Assembly: GCF_000772935.1 (NCBI RefSeq)
Contig: NZ_JPVR01000076.1
Location: forward strand, 1-64,000
Direction: 5' to 3'
Source of the DNA: Lysinibacillus boronitolerans JCM 21713 = 10a = NBRC 103108
GTDB lineage: Bacteria > Bacillota > Bacilli > Bacillales_A > Planococcaceae
DNA: 64,000 nt
Each line of letters begins with the position of its first letter. Position 1 is the first letter of the stretch. Shown here one piece after another: positions 52,558 through 61,698 of the stretch. A model generated the notes under the pieces. The model was not told the origin of the DNA. It did no database searches and saw only the letters and a list, made by a program, of their open reading frames with translations. Position numbers and translations under genes: made by a program.

Positions 52558-53571
52558 TTAGATTACCTTCACCTTGTGCTGTAACTGCAAATGGACAGGA
52601 CTTAAAAGCTCAAACGAACGTTGACGTTCAAATTCCTTCAAGATGGGCGTATGCAAAATAAATTCATCAATTTGGAATCGTACATGGTAGTCATCAAAAT
52701 TGGCTTTAATGTCTTCTGCTGTACCGTATAAAATATCAGCCTCATACTGCTCCACCGTGTATTCCTCTCCAGATTCCTGACCAAATTTCTCTGCTAGCTC
52801 TACTGATTGTAATGTCAAGCTTCTGCCACTTGCTAAATGGACCTTTGTGATTTTTTGATCTCCAATTAGCTCTTTCGCTTCCTCTTTGCTTGGAGCAGCA
52901 AGCGCGGCAATGGAAAGTGCAAAAGTGCCGTTTGGATGATGACTACGATAGGTTGAAGCCGCTTGTGCCAAAACCTTATCGTCGCTATTAATAAATCGAG
53001 CAAAGACAAAGGCAATGCCAAGTTTCCCTGCAAGAGCAGCACTTTCTGGGCTTGCACCTAGTAAAAATAAAGCTGGCTTTGTCTGCGGTATCGGTGTTGC
53101 TTGTATGCCATAGAGTTCGTGCTCTTTTGGTATGGTTTGCTTGATCAATTGCTGTAAGAATGTTAATCTCTCTTCAAAATCTTCCCCCTGATTGAGTGTG
53201 CCGTATTGTAGAGCCTTTGTTGAAAGTGGTAAGCCGCCAGGGGCTTTACCGATGCCCAAATCTACACGTCCTGGCTCCAATGAGGCTAGTACGTGGAAAT
53301 TTTCTGCAACTTTATAGGGGCTATAATGCTGTAGCATAACCCCTCCTGATCCAATTTGAATGGATTTGGTTTTGGCAAGTAAATAAGAAACTAATACTTC
53401 TGGAGAAGAGCCTGCTAATGACTTTGTATCATGATGCTCCGATACCCAAAAACGTGAATAGCCTAACTGCTCAGCTCGTTGTGCTAAGGCCACCGTTTTT
53501 TGTAATGTTTGTTCATTGCTTGCTCCTTCAATAATGAGGCTTTGATCTAATATGCCTAATGTATAACTCAT
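52558..53571 (-). CDS. Luciferase-like flavin monooxygenase (YtmO-like)
   Basis: A 337-residue LLM-class flavin-dependent oxidoreductase of the MsnO8 group: LGILDQSLI at the start, FWVSEHHDTKSLAGSSPEVL, and SGGVMLQHYSPYKVAE. The B. subtilis equivalent in the same position is YtmO. It needs reduced FMN from a separate reductase. Spacing to the next gene is 12 bases. Confidence 0.87.
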   Translation of the reverse strand: MSYTLGILDQSLIIEGASNEQTLQKTVALAQRAEQLGYSRFWVSEHHDTKSLAGSSPEVLVSYLLAKTKSIQIGSGGVMLQHYSPYKVAENFHVLASLEPGRVDLGIGKAPGGLPLSTKALQYGTLNQGEDFEERLTFLQQLIKQTIPKEHELYGIQATPIPQTKPALFLLGASPESAALAGKLGIAFVFARFINSDDKVLAQAASTYRSHHPNGTFALSIAALAAPSKEEAKELIGDQKITKVHLASGRSLTLQSVELAEKFGQESGEEYTVEQYEADILYGTAEDIKANFDDYHVRFQIDEFILHTPILKEFERQRSFELLSPVHLQLQHKVKVI

Positions 53572-53616
53572 ACAACCCCTCCTAATTTCTTTTATTCAAA
53601 TAAATTTACTAGGTTT

Positions 53617-54945
53617 TTAGACAGATTGTTTAACATAGCGACTTTCCTTGAATGGTAAACCTAAATTCCCGCGTAAAGTATCCGCCTCATAGTCTTTACG
53701 ATAAAGCTCCCTTGCTTGCAAAATTGGCACTACTTTATCAACAAAATCTTCGAGAGCACCAGGAACAGTCACACCAATAATAAAGCCATCTGCCGCTTCC
53801 TTTTCAAACCATTCTTGTACAAGATCTGCTACTTGCTCAGCTGTCCCAAAAAAGGCTGTTTTTGGTGTCGCCTCGCGTAAAGCGACTTGACGTAATGTCA
53901 GACTCTCTTGCTTAGCATATCGTTTAATATAATCGGTTGTGCTTCTAAAGCTATTGGCTCCAATATCTCCTAGCTCAGGGAACGGTGCATTCACATCGTA
54001 TTGAGTAAAATCATGATGGTCAAAGTAACGCCCAAGATAAGCAAGAGCACGGTCTATGGAAACTAACTCAACAATTTCTTGATATTTCGCCTCTGCTTCC
54101 TCCACTGTATCGCCAATAATTGGTGATATACCTGGAAAAATCTTTACTTCTTCGGGATTTCGTCCAAATGCTGCCACCTCTTTTTTTACTCTTGAGTAAA
54201 ATTTCCGTGCCTCTTCAATAGATGCCCCATGTGTGAAAATGGCATCTGCATCTTTTGCAGCTAATCGAATGCCTGCATCAGACGACCCAGCCTGGAAAAT
54301 AACGGGCTGACCTTGCTTTGTTCGACCAATATTGAGTGGTCCTTGGACTGAAAAATATCGCCCTTTATGATGTAATGTGTGTAATTTTTCTGGATCAAAA
54401 AATTGATCTTTGTTGACATCTGCAATAAACGCATCATCATCCCACGAGTCCCATAAGCCTTTGACAACCTCTAAGTATTCTTCCGCAATTTGATAGCGCT
54501 CTGCATGGCTAGGATGTTCGTCAATTGTTTTGTTATAGTTCAAAGCAGTACTTTCTAATGGTGTCGTTACAACATTCCATCCAGCACGGCCAGCACTAAT
54601 ATGATCTAATGAAGCGAATTGTCTTGCTACTGTAAATGGTTCGCTATAGGAGGTTGACACTGTTCCAACTAACCCAATGTTTTTCGTCGCTACTGCTAAA
54701 GCCGATAAGATTGTAATCGGTTCAAATCGATTTAAAAAATGAGGAATGGATTTTTCGTTAATAAATAAACCATCCGCAATAAATGCTACATCAAATTTCC
54801 CCTGCTCTGCTTTCTGAGCCTGTTGAATATAGAAAGGCAAACTTACACTTTGATTGCTCGCCACCTTTGGATGACGCCAACCAGAAATATTCCCTCCTAC
54901 CCCATGAATAATTGCTCCAAATCGAATTTTATCCTGTCTAGCCAT
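53617..54945 (-). CDS. NtaA/SnaA/DszA-family monooxygenase (YtnJ-like)
   Basis: A 442-residue FMNH2-dependent monooxygenase. The N-terminal region [12 protein letters not shown], the [19 protein letters not shown] block and [18 protein letters not shown] are typical. In B. subtilis YtnJ in the like operon oxidises S-substituted N-acetylcysteines, releasing cysteine equivalents. It is the first structural gene after the LysR regulator; GAGGAGG precedes the ATG. Confidence 0.9.
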   Translation of the reverse strand: MARQDKIRFGAIIHGVGGNISGWRHPKVASNQSVSLPFYIQQAQKAEQGKFDVAFIADGLFINEKSIPHFLNRFEPITILSALAVATKNIGLVGTVSTSYSEPFTVARQFASLDHISAGRAGWNVVTTPLESTALNYNKTIDEHPSHAERYQIAEEYLEVVKGLWDSWDDDAFIADVNKDQFFDPEKLHTLHHKGRYFSVQGPLNIGRTKQGQPVIFQAGSSDAGIRLAAKDADAIFTHGASIEEARKFYSRVKKEVAAFGRNPEEVKIFPGISPIIGDTVEEAEAKYQEIVELVSIDRALAYLGRYFDHHDFTQYDVNAPFPELGDIGANSFRSTTDYIKRYAKQESLTLRQVALREATPKTAFFGTAEQVADLVQEWFEKEAADGFIIGVTVPGALEDFVDKVVPILQARELYRKDYEADTLRGNLGLPFKESRYVKQSV

Positions 54946-55089
54946 GTCAATTCCTCCTCAATTTTTTATTTTACTAAACATAGTGGTTAAGTATGTTTTA
55001 TTGGATTGAGAATGATCTTACCGTTCCTTTAGACGATATGCAATAGGTACAGTAATAGAAAAAATTTTATGTGGTGATAAAATATTTTA

Positions 55090-55986
55090 TCAATACGTGT
55101 CTCCCATGCCTTCAAAATGCTTAGCTGTTTCACAAATTGTCTGCCAAAAGGCTGATGGCAACGTCTCTTTCTCTTTATAGGTTAAAAATATATGTTGATT
55201 CATATCCAGCAAATGCTTGACGTCTATCTCCACAAATTCACCGCTTTCCAGTTCCTTTTTGACACAAAGATGTGGTAAAAAGCTTAGATAGTCTTTTGTC
55301 CGGATAAATTCTTTGGCAACTTCTAAATGATCTGTTCGTACTTCAATATTGGCTGCTACTCCCTCTACCTCGAACATTTTATGCACATAATTCCAATCAA
55401 ACGCTCCACATTCAAAAAACACCATTTTCTGTTGAGCTAATTCTTTTGCTTGAATGAGTTCATGTAGTTGTAAAGGGTGATCACGATGTTTAACAAGTTT
55501 TACTGTATTGTTCAATAAAAGCTCGTTCTCAATGTCATCCCCATGTACATATTGAATAAAGCCTAGATGAATTTGGTGGCTTTGTAGCTTTTCTAAAATG
55601 TTTGCTGTGGAGCCTGTAAATAATTGAAAACGCAAATAAGGGAATTGCTCTTTCCATTTAGGCAATGCATAGGCTAAGAAATACTGAGCTGTTACACCGT
55701 TTGCACCAATACATACCTCATCAGTCTCCTGCGTTTCTTCTAATTGCTTCTTTCCTTGCTGAAATGTTTGCACAATTTGCGTAGCAAATGGTAAAAAATC
55801 TTTCCCTTTCTCTGATACGCTCACACTTCTTCCATCTCGGTAAAATAACTCAACACCTAGTTCTCGTTCTAATGACTTAATACGTGCAGTTACAGTTGGC
55901 TGTGAAAGAAATAATGCATTGGCTGCTTTATGGATACTTTTGTAATGGACAACATATAAAAATGCCTCGATATGGTCTATATTCAC
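55090..55986 (-). CDS. LysR-family regulator (YtlI-like)
   Basis: A 298-residue LysR-type regulator. The N-terminal winged helix-turn-helix reads IEAFLYVVHYKSIHKAANAL, then FLSQPTVTARIKSLERELGV; the rest is the inducer-binding domain. It lies just upstream of the sulfur genes and probably activates them, as YtlI does in B. subtilis. GTG start at 55986 after AAGGGGTG. The 144-base gap to the ytnJ-like gene should hold the target promoter; it is AT-rich, with TTTAGTAAAAT-type sequence but no operator that I can call. Confidence 0.85.
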   Translation of the reverse strand: MNIDHIEAFLYVVHYKSIHKAANALFLSQPTVTARIKSLERELGVELFYRDGRSVSVSEKGKDFLPFATQIVQTFQQGKKQLEETQETDEVCIGANGVTAQYFLAYALPKWKEQFPYLRFQLFTGSTANILEKLQSHQIHLGFIQYVHGDDIENELLLNNTVKLVKHRDHPLQLHELIQAKELAQQKMVFFECGAFDWNYVHKMFEVEGVAANIEVRTDHLEVAKEFIRTKDYLSFLPHLCVKKELESGEFVEIDVKHLLDMNQHIFLTYKEKETLPSAFWQTICETAKHFEGMGDTY

Positions 55987-56088
55987 GAGGAGTTCACCCC
56001 TTCATTACTTATTTAACCTATTATATAAATAATTCCTTATATTCTCTATAACTTATAAGAAAACTATGTTTTATATTTTTTGACAAAG

Positions 56089-56240
56089 AAAAAAAGCAAC
56101 CCAGCGTCTCCCAGGTTACTTTGCTATGTAGCGATGTAGCCATCCATCTTGACAACAAACATCGCACGTGGTGAACATCCCTCTGTCTGCCTACCACTTG
56201 TATGTTATTCACATGAACACCCTCTGTTGTCCATGTAAAC
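56089..56240 (-). ncRNA. Candidate structured RNA with repeated ACAGAGGG hairpin loops
   Basis: Between argF and the LysR gene the minus strand holds four successive hairpins. Hairpin 1 (56236-56211) pairs ACATGGACA with TGTTCATGT around the loop ACAGAGGG. Hairpin 2 (56197-56168) pairs GTGGTAGGCA with TGTTCACCAC, one mismatch, around GACAGAGGGA. Hairpin 3 (56165-56131) pairs GCGATGT with ACATCGC. Hairpin 4 (56119-56096) is a terminator followed by seven T. The parts are seen directly; a small RNA, or a leader of the LysR gene, is inference. It is not a T-box, L-box or S-box by the motifs I know. Confidence 0.5.
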
Positions 56241-56284
56241 TCTATCTATCGTACTTCTCAACTCGAGAAAGCATATGTCTAAAT

Positions 56285-57250
56285 TTAAGCTAAAATCGAT
56301 GCTAATACTGCCTTTTGTGCATGCAATCTATTTTCGGCTTGCTCAAAGATGTAAGAATTAGGTCCGTCAATAACAGAAGTCGCAACCTCTTCCTCACGAT
56401 GTGCTGGTAAGCAATGCAAGAACATATAATTTGGTTTTGCATAGGCTACTAACTCATCATTAATTTGATAGCCAGCAAAGTCTTGTAAGCGTTTTGCTGC
56501 CTCTTCCTCTTGACCCATAGATGTCCAAACGTCTGCATAGACAACATCTGCATTTAATACGGCTTCAACAGGATCATTTGTGATCATAATCGTACTGCCA
56601 TTTGCTGCTGCAATCGCCTGTGCTTTTGCGATGACTTCCCCATCACATTCATAGCCTACAGGAGTCGCAACGGCTACATTCATGCCAACGTGTGCTGAAG
56701 CTACTACGAGTGAGTGTGCTACATTGTTGCCATCTCCTACATAGGCAATTTTAAGCCCTTTTAACATGCCTTTATTTTCTGCAATTGTCTCTAAATCAGC
56801 TAATGCCTGGCAAGGATGATAAATATCCGTTAATCCATTGATGACAGGAATTACTGCATGCTCTGCAAGCTCCTTCACCATCTCATGAGAGTTTGCACGA
56901 ATCATAATACCATCTAAATAGCCCGATAATACATGGGCTGTATCATAAATCGATTCGCCACGACCAATTTGTAAATCGCGAGCATGCATAAACATACCTT
57001 TTCCACCTAATTGATTCATACCAACTTCAAATGAAATACGTGTACGAGTTGAATGTTTCTCAAAAATCATACCAAGCGTTTTACCTTCTAGTAATCTTGG
57101 ACATTTCCCCTCTTTTGTAATCATTTTAAGCTGTGTTGCTAATTCTATAAGATCTTGAACCTCTTGACTTGTATAGTCTAGCAAAGTTAGTAGATCTTTT
57201 CCTTTTAAACTAGACACTAACTTTAACTGTACTTCTTCGAGTAATTTCAT
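56285..57250 (-). CDS. argF: Ornithine carbamoyltransferase
   Basis: A 321-residue anabolic-type enzyme converting ornithine and carbamoyl phosphate to citrulline. The carbamoyl-phosphate motif [11 protein letters not shown], the ornithine-binding HPCQALADL and the catalytic HCLPAHR are present. AAGGAG precedes the ATG. No arginine deiminase genes are adjacent, which favours a biosynthetic role. Possible AhrC sites lie upstream. The other arg genes are elsewhere. Confidence 0.95.
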   Translation of the reverse strand: MKLLEEVQLKLVSSLKGKDLLTLLDYTSQEVQDLIELATQLKMITKEGKCPRLLEGKTLGMIFEKHSTRTRISFEVGMNQLGGKGMFMHARDLQIGRGESIYDTAHVLSGYLDGIMIRANSHEMVKELAEHAVIPVINGLTDIYHPCQALADLETIAENKGMLKGLKIAYVGDGNNVAHSLVVASAHVGMNVAVATPVGYECDGEVIAKAQAIAAANGSTIMITNDPVEAVLNADVVYADVWTSMGQEEEAAKRLQDFAGYQINDELVAYAKPNYMFLHCLPAHREEEVATSVIDGPNSYIFEQAENRLHAQKAVLASILA

Positions 57251-57293
57251 AGCCTTCGCTCCTTATATCGTTGCTGTTGAAATTAGTATAACA

Positions 57294-57393
57294 TGCATAA
57301 ATATAAAATCAACTGAATTTTTATAATTAATATTAATTATTATTCGTTTGTTATAAAATGTGACAAAAATTCGTCAAAACGAATATTTATGCA
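57294..57393 (-). promoter_or_regulatory. argF promoter between inverted ARG-box-like repeats
   Basis: TGCATAAATAT occurs at 57294-57304 and again inverted at 57393-57383. The second reads TGCATAAATATTCG, near the ARG-box consensus (TGAATAAATATTCA-like). Between them the minus strand shows TTGACG (57377-57372), 16 bases, TATAAC (57355-57350), a possible sigma-A promoter. AhrC control is inferred. Confidence 0.45.
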
Positions 57394-57484
57394 TAAAAGG
57401 CCATTTTAGAATACCCGCTATTTAGGGATAGTATTGTCACCATTGGTATTAGAGGAAGAAATTCTAATACTGAAAACACGAAAA

Positions 57485-57510
57485 GCCCCCTAACAAATTT
57501 GTTAGAGGGC
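57485..57510 (-). terminator. Terminator of ysdC
   Basis: The stem GCCCCCTAACAA/TTGTTAGAGGGC with a short loop, followed by TTTT on the minus strand. Confidence 0.8.
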
Positions 57511-57527
57511 AAGTCCATTTCTTCTAC

Positions 57528-58616
57528 TTAATCAAAAGTAATTTTATTGACCGCATCACGGTCTAATTTTTTAATCACTTCTACCATTAATTTAACAGCA
57601 TTATCATAATCATCACGATGTAGGATACCTGCATGTGAATGGATGTAGCGTGTTGCAATACCGATAGATAGTGCTGGTACGCCATTTGCTGTTACGTGGA
57701 TGGAGCCAGCATCTGTACCACCGCCAGCCATCGCTTCAAATTGATATGGAATATTGTGCTCATCTGCTACATCTAATACGAATTCACGTAAGCCACGGTG
57801 TGAAACCATCGATGCATCATACACAACGATTTGAGGGCCTGCACCCATCTTACTTGTTGATTCTTTTGCGGTAACTCCAGGAGTATCTCCTGCTACACCT
57901 ACGTCCACTGCAAATCCAATATCTGGTTGGATTTTATGTGTAGCCGTTTTTGCACCACGAAGTCCAACTTCTTCTTGTACATTCCCTACAGAATAAAGAA
58001 TATTAGGGTGCTTTTCATTTTGTAACGCTTTCATAACATCAATCGCGATTGCACAGCCGATACGGTTATCCCAAGCTTTAGCTAATAGATACTTATCATT
58101 TTTCATTACATTAAATTCAAAGTACGGTGTTACCATATCGCCAGGACGTACGCCCCACTCAAGTACTTCATCTTTAGAAGCTGCACCAATATCGATAAAC
58201 ATATCTTTAATGTCTACTACCTTATTACGTACATCAGCAGGTAAAATATGAGGTGGCTTTGAACCAATAACCCCAATCACTTCATCGCCCTTACGTGTAG
58301 TAATCGTTACACGCTGTGCAAGCATAACTTGGCTCCACCAGCCACCTACTGTTTGGAATTTGATAAAGCCTTTGTCATCAATTTGTGTAACCATGAAGCC
58401 TACTTCATCTAAATGGCCTGCTACGACAATTTTAGGACCGTTTTCATCGCCAACTTTTTTAGCAATGACACTACCTAAGTTATCTGTTTCTACAGTGTCT
58501 GCATATGGTGCAATGTATTTTTTCATGACCTCACGCGGTGCACGTTCATTACCTGCGATACCATTCGCATCTGTTAAATCTTTAAACATTTGTAATGTTG
58601 GATCTAGTTGTGTCAT
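57528..58616 (-). CDS. ysdC: M42-family aminopeptidase (YsdC)
   Basis: A 362-residue co-catalytic metallopeptidase of the M42/glutamyl aminopeptidase family. Metal ligands are visible in [32 protein letters not shown] and FAVDVG, with the late HSHAGI. It should be a cytosolic dodecameric aminopeptidase. AGGAGG precedes the ATG. It continues the ysdC-ysdB-ysdA-rplT order. Confidence 0.93.
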   Translation of the reverse strand: MTQLDPTLQMFKDLTDANGIAGNERAPREVMKKYIAPYADTVETDNLGSVIAKKVGDENGPKIVVAGHLDEVGFMVTQIDDKGFIKFQTVGGWWSQVMLAQRVTITTRKGDEVIGVIGSKPPHILPADVRNKVVDIKDMFIDIGAASKDEVLEWGVRPGDMVTPYFEFNVMKNDKYLLAKAWDNRIGCAIAIDVMKALQNEKHPNILYSVGNVQEEVGLRGAKTATHKIQPDIGFAVDVGVAGDTPGVTAKESTSKMGAGPQIVVYDASMVSHRGLREFVLDVADEHNIPYQFEAMAGGGTDAGSIHVTANGVPALSIGIATRYIHSHAGILHRDDYDNAVKLMVEVIKKLDRDAVNKITFD

Positions 58617-58710
58617 CCTTTTTCCTCCTACTTCTTGTATCTATTTTATTATACTTCGTTTACCGAAATATTCCTAGCTTAATCGTCTGAAAATTGGTGT
58701 ATTTCTTAAT

Positions 58711-59196
58711 TTAATAACCTGATCGCTGCCGATGATAATTTTCTTGATTTTTTTCAAGATAAGCACCAACCACATCCTCAAATGTAAAACCGAGATTATA
58801 CGCTAGTAATCCATAGTATTGCCAAATAGCTAAATAACGCTCCTCTGTAGGTTGATGAATAAATGCTAAAATAACACTTTGTGTTTCTAAAAAAGTAGCC
58901 GTTAAATCCTTCATCTCTTCTACAAAAGGCCACATGTCAATCGATGTATAGCCCTTTAATAAGCCAAGAGATAAGATAAAATGAATCGAATCCACATATT
59001 CTTCTAGAATGACCTCACGTGCTGATGGTCCCTTTGTGCTCCAAAATTTAAAGCAACGCGTTTCATTAGCAAGCTCAGCTAGCTCCACTAGTAAGGCTAA
59101 GCCCTTTTCCTGAAACACATCTTGCTGAATATTTTGTGTTTGCTCGATAAAATCATCCAGCTCTTTTTGCATAGTAAACAATTGTTGTAAATTCAT
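58711..59196 (-). CDS. Dimeric all-alpha dUTPase
   Basis: A 161-residue all-alpha NTP pyrophosphatase of the dimeric dUTPase type. The metal-binding pattern is ALLVELAELANE followed by EEYVDSIHFILSLG, and the WSTKG segment lies between. It hydrolyses dUTP (and possibly dUDP), limiting uracil in DNA. TAGGAG precedes the ATG. It lies between ysdC and ysdB, which adjoin each other in B. subtilis. Confidence 0.85.
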   Translation of the reverse strand: MNLQQLFTMQKELDDFIEQTQNIQQDVFQEKGLALLVELAELANETRCFKFWSTKGPSAREVILEEYVDSIHFILSLGLLKGYTSIDMWPFVEEMKDLTATFLETQSVILAFIHQPTEERYLAIWQYYGLLAYNLGFTFEDVVGAYLEKNQENYHRQRSGY

Positions 59197-59301
59197 TTTC
59201 TTCTCCTAAATTTCAAAAAAATATTTTATAAAAAGTGAAACTATTTGACCCTTCTAATCGTATAGGAAAGAATAACCTTTCTTCAAGGGGGAAATTTAAA
59301 C

Positions 59302-59697
59302 ATGTTGCCGTTACTAATTCGACTTGCTGTAATAGCGCTTATTATCTATGTATTTTACAAAGCGATTCGTTATATAACCGATCCTAAACGCAAACTTGAT
59401 GAAGCCTATGAAAAAGGCCAGTATTATTTCTATGATGACGTTAAAAATGTCCGAAAAAATTTCTTTATTTCCTATAAGGGTGCTCTTTTTGAAGGGGAAA
59501 AATACCTAGGCACAACAGAGGATGCATTTGAGGTTGTAACCATTTTCGTCGGCGCGCGCGATGCTGCAACATTACAAGGCTTCAGCAAAAGCGACTTTGA
59601 ATATTTACAGCAAGAAATATTATTGAACTATCCAAGCGCTAAAATCAATTGGAAGCAGCCTATTGAACAGCTTATGCGAAACACATCCTCATCATGA
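59302..59697 (+). CDS. ysdB: YsdB-family protein
   Basis: A 131-residue protein with one N-terminal membrane helix (about 4-21) and a cytosolic part with RYITDPKRKLDEAYEKGQY, DVKNVRKNFFISYKGALFEG and the C-terminal INWKQPIEQL. It matches YsdB, a sigma-W-regulated protein of unknown function in B. subtilis, in size, motifs and place. AAGGGGG precedes the ATG. Confidence 0.88.
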   Translation: MLPLLIRLAVIALIIYVFYKAIRYITDPKRKLDEAYEKGQYYFYDDVKNVRKNFFISYKGALFEGEKYLGTTEDAFEVVTIFVGARDAATLQGFSKSDFEYLQQEILLNYPSAKINWKQPIEQLMRNTSSS

Positions 59698-59707
59698 GGA
59701 TGTGTTT
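59681..59707 (+). terminator. Terminator overlapping the ysdB stop
   Basis: ACACATCCTCAT/ATGAGGATGTGT, an almost loopless palindrome followed by TTTTT; the stop codon TGA lies inside the stem. Confidence 0.75.
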
Positions 59708-59721
59708 TTAATTATTCTCAT

Positions 59722-59985
59722 TTATGTCCACAGCTGTACAATGATAAAAATTTGTATAGCTGCTAGTAGGGGAAAACCAAATGCAAAACGATTATGACGT
59801 GTTTTGTGGCGGAATAAATACATACCCAATACACCACCAGCTGCCCCTCCTGCTATAGCTAGTGTAAATAATGTACGCTCTGCTATACGCCACTCATGAT
59901 TCTTTGCACGCGATTTATCCATCCCCATTAAAATGAGCAACACAATTGATACAATGCCCATATATGCTAATAATGCTTGTCCCAT
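59722..59985 (-). CDS. ysdA: DUF1294 membrane protein YsdA
   Basis: An 87-residue DUF1294 protein with three predicted helices and the conserved MGMDKSRAKNHEWRIAERTL loop followed by GGAAGGVLGMYLFRHKTRH. Function unknown. It lies after rplT in the same direction, as in B. subtilis. Confidence 0.9.
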   Translation of the reverse strand: MGQALLAYMGIVSIVLLILMGMDKSRAKNHEWRIAERTLFTLAIAGGAAGGVLGMYLFRHKTRHNRFAFGFPLLAAIQIFIIVQLWT

Positions 59986-60025
59986 TCCTTACTCCTTTAA
60001 AACCGTGATACTATTAATCTAACAC

Positions 60026-60059
60026 AAAAAAGACTGATGGAAAAACCCATCAGTCTTTT
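60026..60059 (-). terminator. Terminator of infC-rpmI-rplT
   Basis: The stem AAAAGACTGATGG/CCATCAGTCTTTT with a seven-base loop and T run lies downstream of rplT. Confidence 0.8.
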
Positions 60060-60130
60060 ATTGCACTTGTGATATTTTACACCTGTCGCTATGCTTTCGG
60101 TGCAGAAATAATAGTTGATGTTGTCAGCTA

Positions 60131-60526
<396 letters not shown>

Positions 60527-60547
60527 TTAGTATTTTTTTGTAGTCAA

Positions 60548-60748
60548 TTATTTCATGTAAACAAGTAAAGATTTGATGCGTTTGAAGTCACCAGATGATA
60601 CGATGTTCGCTTTACGTAGGTGACGTTTTTGTTTCGTAGATTTGTTTGCGAATAAGTGGCTTCCATAAGCACGGTCGTATTTTAATTTACCTGAACCCGT
60701 TTTTTTGAAACGTTTCGCAGCTCCACGGTGAGTTTTCATTTTTGGCAT
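60548..60748 (-). CDS. rpmI: 50S ribosomal protein L35
   Basis: A 66-residue basic protein with [18 protein letters not shown] and the C-terminal [13 protein letters not shown]. Second gene of infC-rpmI-rplT, with AGGAGG before the ATG. Confidence 0.98.
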   Translation of the reverse strand: MPKMKTHRGAAKRFKKTGSGKLKYDRAYGSHLFANKSTKQKRHLRKANIVSSGDFKRIKSLLVYMK

Positions 60749-60779
60749 GTCGAATTCCTCCTAAACTGTTCGTCTAATA

Positions 60780-61295
60780 TTATTTCTCGTTCTTTGGTTG
60801 AAGAACTAAGAACATGCTTCGGCCTTCCATCTTCGGTTTTTGTTCTACCGTTGATACTTCAGCACAAGCTTCAGCAAAACGATCTAACACACGTTGACCA
60901 ATCTCTTTGTGTGTGATCGCACGACCTTTGAAACGTAGGCTACATTTTACTTTATCGCCTTTTTCAAGGAATTTAATCGCATTACGTAACTTCGTTTGGA
61001 AATCATGCTCATCGATTGTTGGGCTCAAACGAACCTCTTTCATTACGATGACCTTTTGATTTTTACGAATTTCACGGTCTTTCTTTTGCTGTTCAAACTT
61101 AAATTTACCATAGTCCATGATACGAGCGACTGGCGGCTTGGCTTGAGGGGCCACAAGGACAAGATCCAAGTTTACACGAGCGGCGATTTCTAGCGCTTCA
61201 TTACGTGTCTTTACACCAAGCTGGTCACCATTGTGATCGATTAACCGAAGTTCACGTGCGCGAATGCCTTCGTTTACATACATGTCTTTGCTAAT
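60780..61295 (-). CDS. infC: Translation initiation factor IF-3 with AUU start
   Basis: A 171-residue IF3. From ATT at 61295 the product begins (M)[17 protein letters not shown], the N-terminus usual in Bacillales, and GGAGG lies nine bases upstream. The ATG at 61283 would remove four residues and is too far from the site. An AUU start is the known basis of IF3 autocontrol. The N-domain reaches about residue 80 ([16 protein letters not shown] linker) and the C-domain has [12 protein letters not shown] and [13 protein letters not shown]. Confidence 0.93.
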   Translation of the reverse strand: MSKDMYVNEGIRARELRLIDHNGDQLGVKTRNEALEIAARVNLDLVLVAPQAKPPVARIMDYGKFKFEQQKKDREIRKNQKVIVMKEVRLSPTIDEHDFQTKLRNAIKFLEKGDKVKCSLRFKGRAITHKEIGQRVLDRFAEACAEVSTVEQKPKMEGRSMFLVLQPKNEK

Positions 61296-61383
61296 AGTAA
61301 TCCACCTCCAAGTAGTTGTCGCGAATACATGGTTTGGGCAAAGCCTTGCCCGGTTGAACGGTACATCCTCTCGTCATGTCCAT

Positions 61384-61560
61384 AAAAAAAGGACGGACAT
61401 TTTTGAAGATGTCCGCCCGCTATATGTGCATGCGCAAGTCTACGCAAAACAATTCAACGTGTCATACCTGTTCACAGCCTTTAAAGCGTTGTATCAGGTG
61501 AGAAGCGGGCAGCCTCTACTTCAACCACAAACTTTGTATTCATTAACCTTAATTATATTA
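61384..61560 (-). promoter_or_regulatory. L20-type leader of infC-rpmI-rplT with terminator
   Basis: The 260-base leader before infC contains a strong terminator, GGGCGGACAT...ATGTCCGTCC plus seven T, at 61418-61384, about 90 bases before the start codon. Upstream are long complementary stretches (CACCTGATACAACGC with GTATGACACGTTG type). The layout fits the L20 leader, in which excess L20 favours termination. The terminator is seen; the L20 site is inferred from position. Confidence 0.7.
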
Positions 61561-61658
61561 GCATGTATATGATAAGCTGTCAAATATTTATTTTCTTATC
61601 AGTGCTAACATAACCAAAATGAAGCTATTCTATACAAATGCAATATTTATTTTATACA

Positions 61659-61689
61659 GAAACCCTCACTTTGGCAAGCGAGGGTTTCT
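61659..61689 (-). terminator. Terminator of thrS
   Basis: AGAAACCCTC/GAGGGTTTCT, a perfect 10-bp stem just after the thrS stop. The T-tract is modest. Confidence 0.7.
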
Positions 61690-61698
61690 AGTTGAAGC

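Noticed and set aside
56021-56212. 63-codon minus-strand frame in the argF-lysR gap
   Set aside because: It runs through hairpins 2, 3 and the terminator; structure explains the stretch better than coding and no ribosome-binding site precedes it.
56089-56240. T-box, SAM or lysine riboswitch in the argF-lysR gap
   Set aside because: None of the conserved core motifs of those classes is present, although the region is clearly structured.
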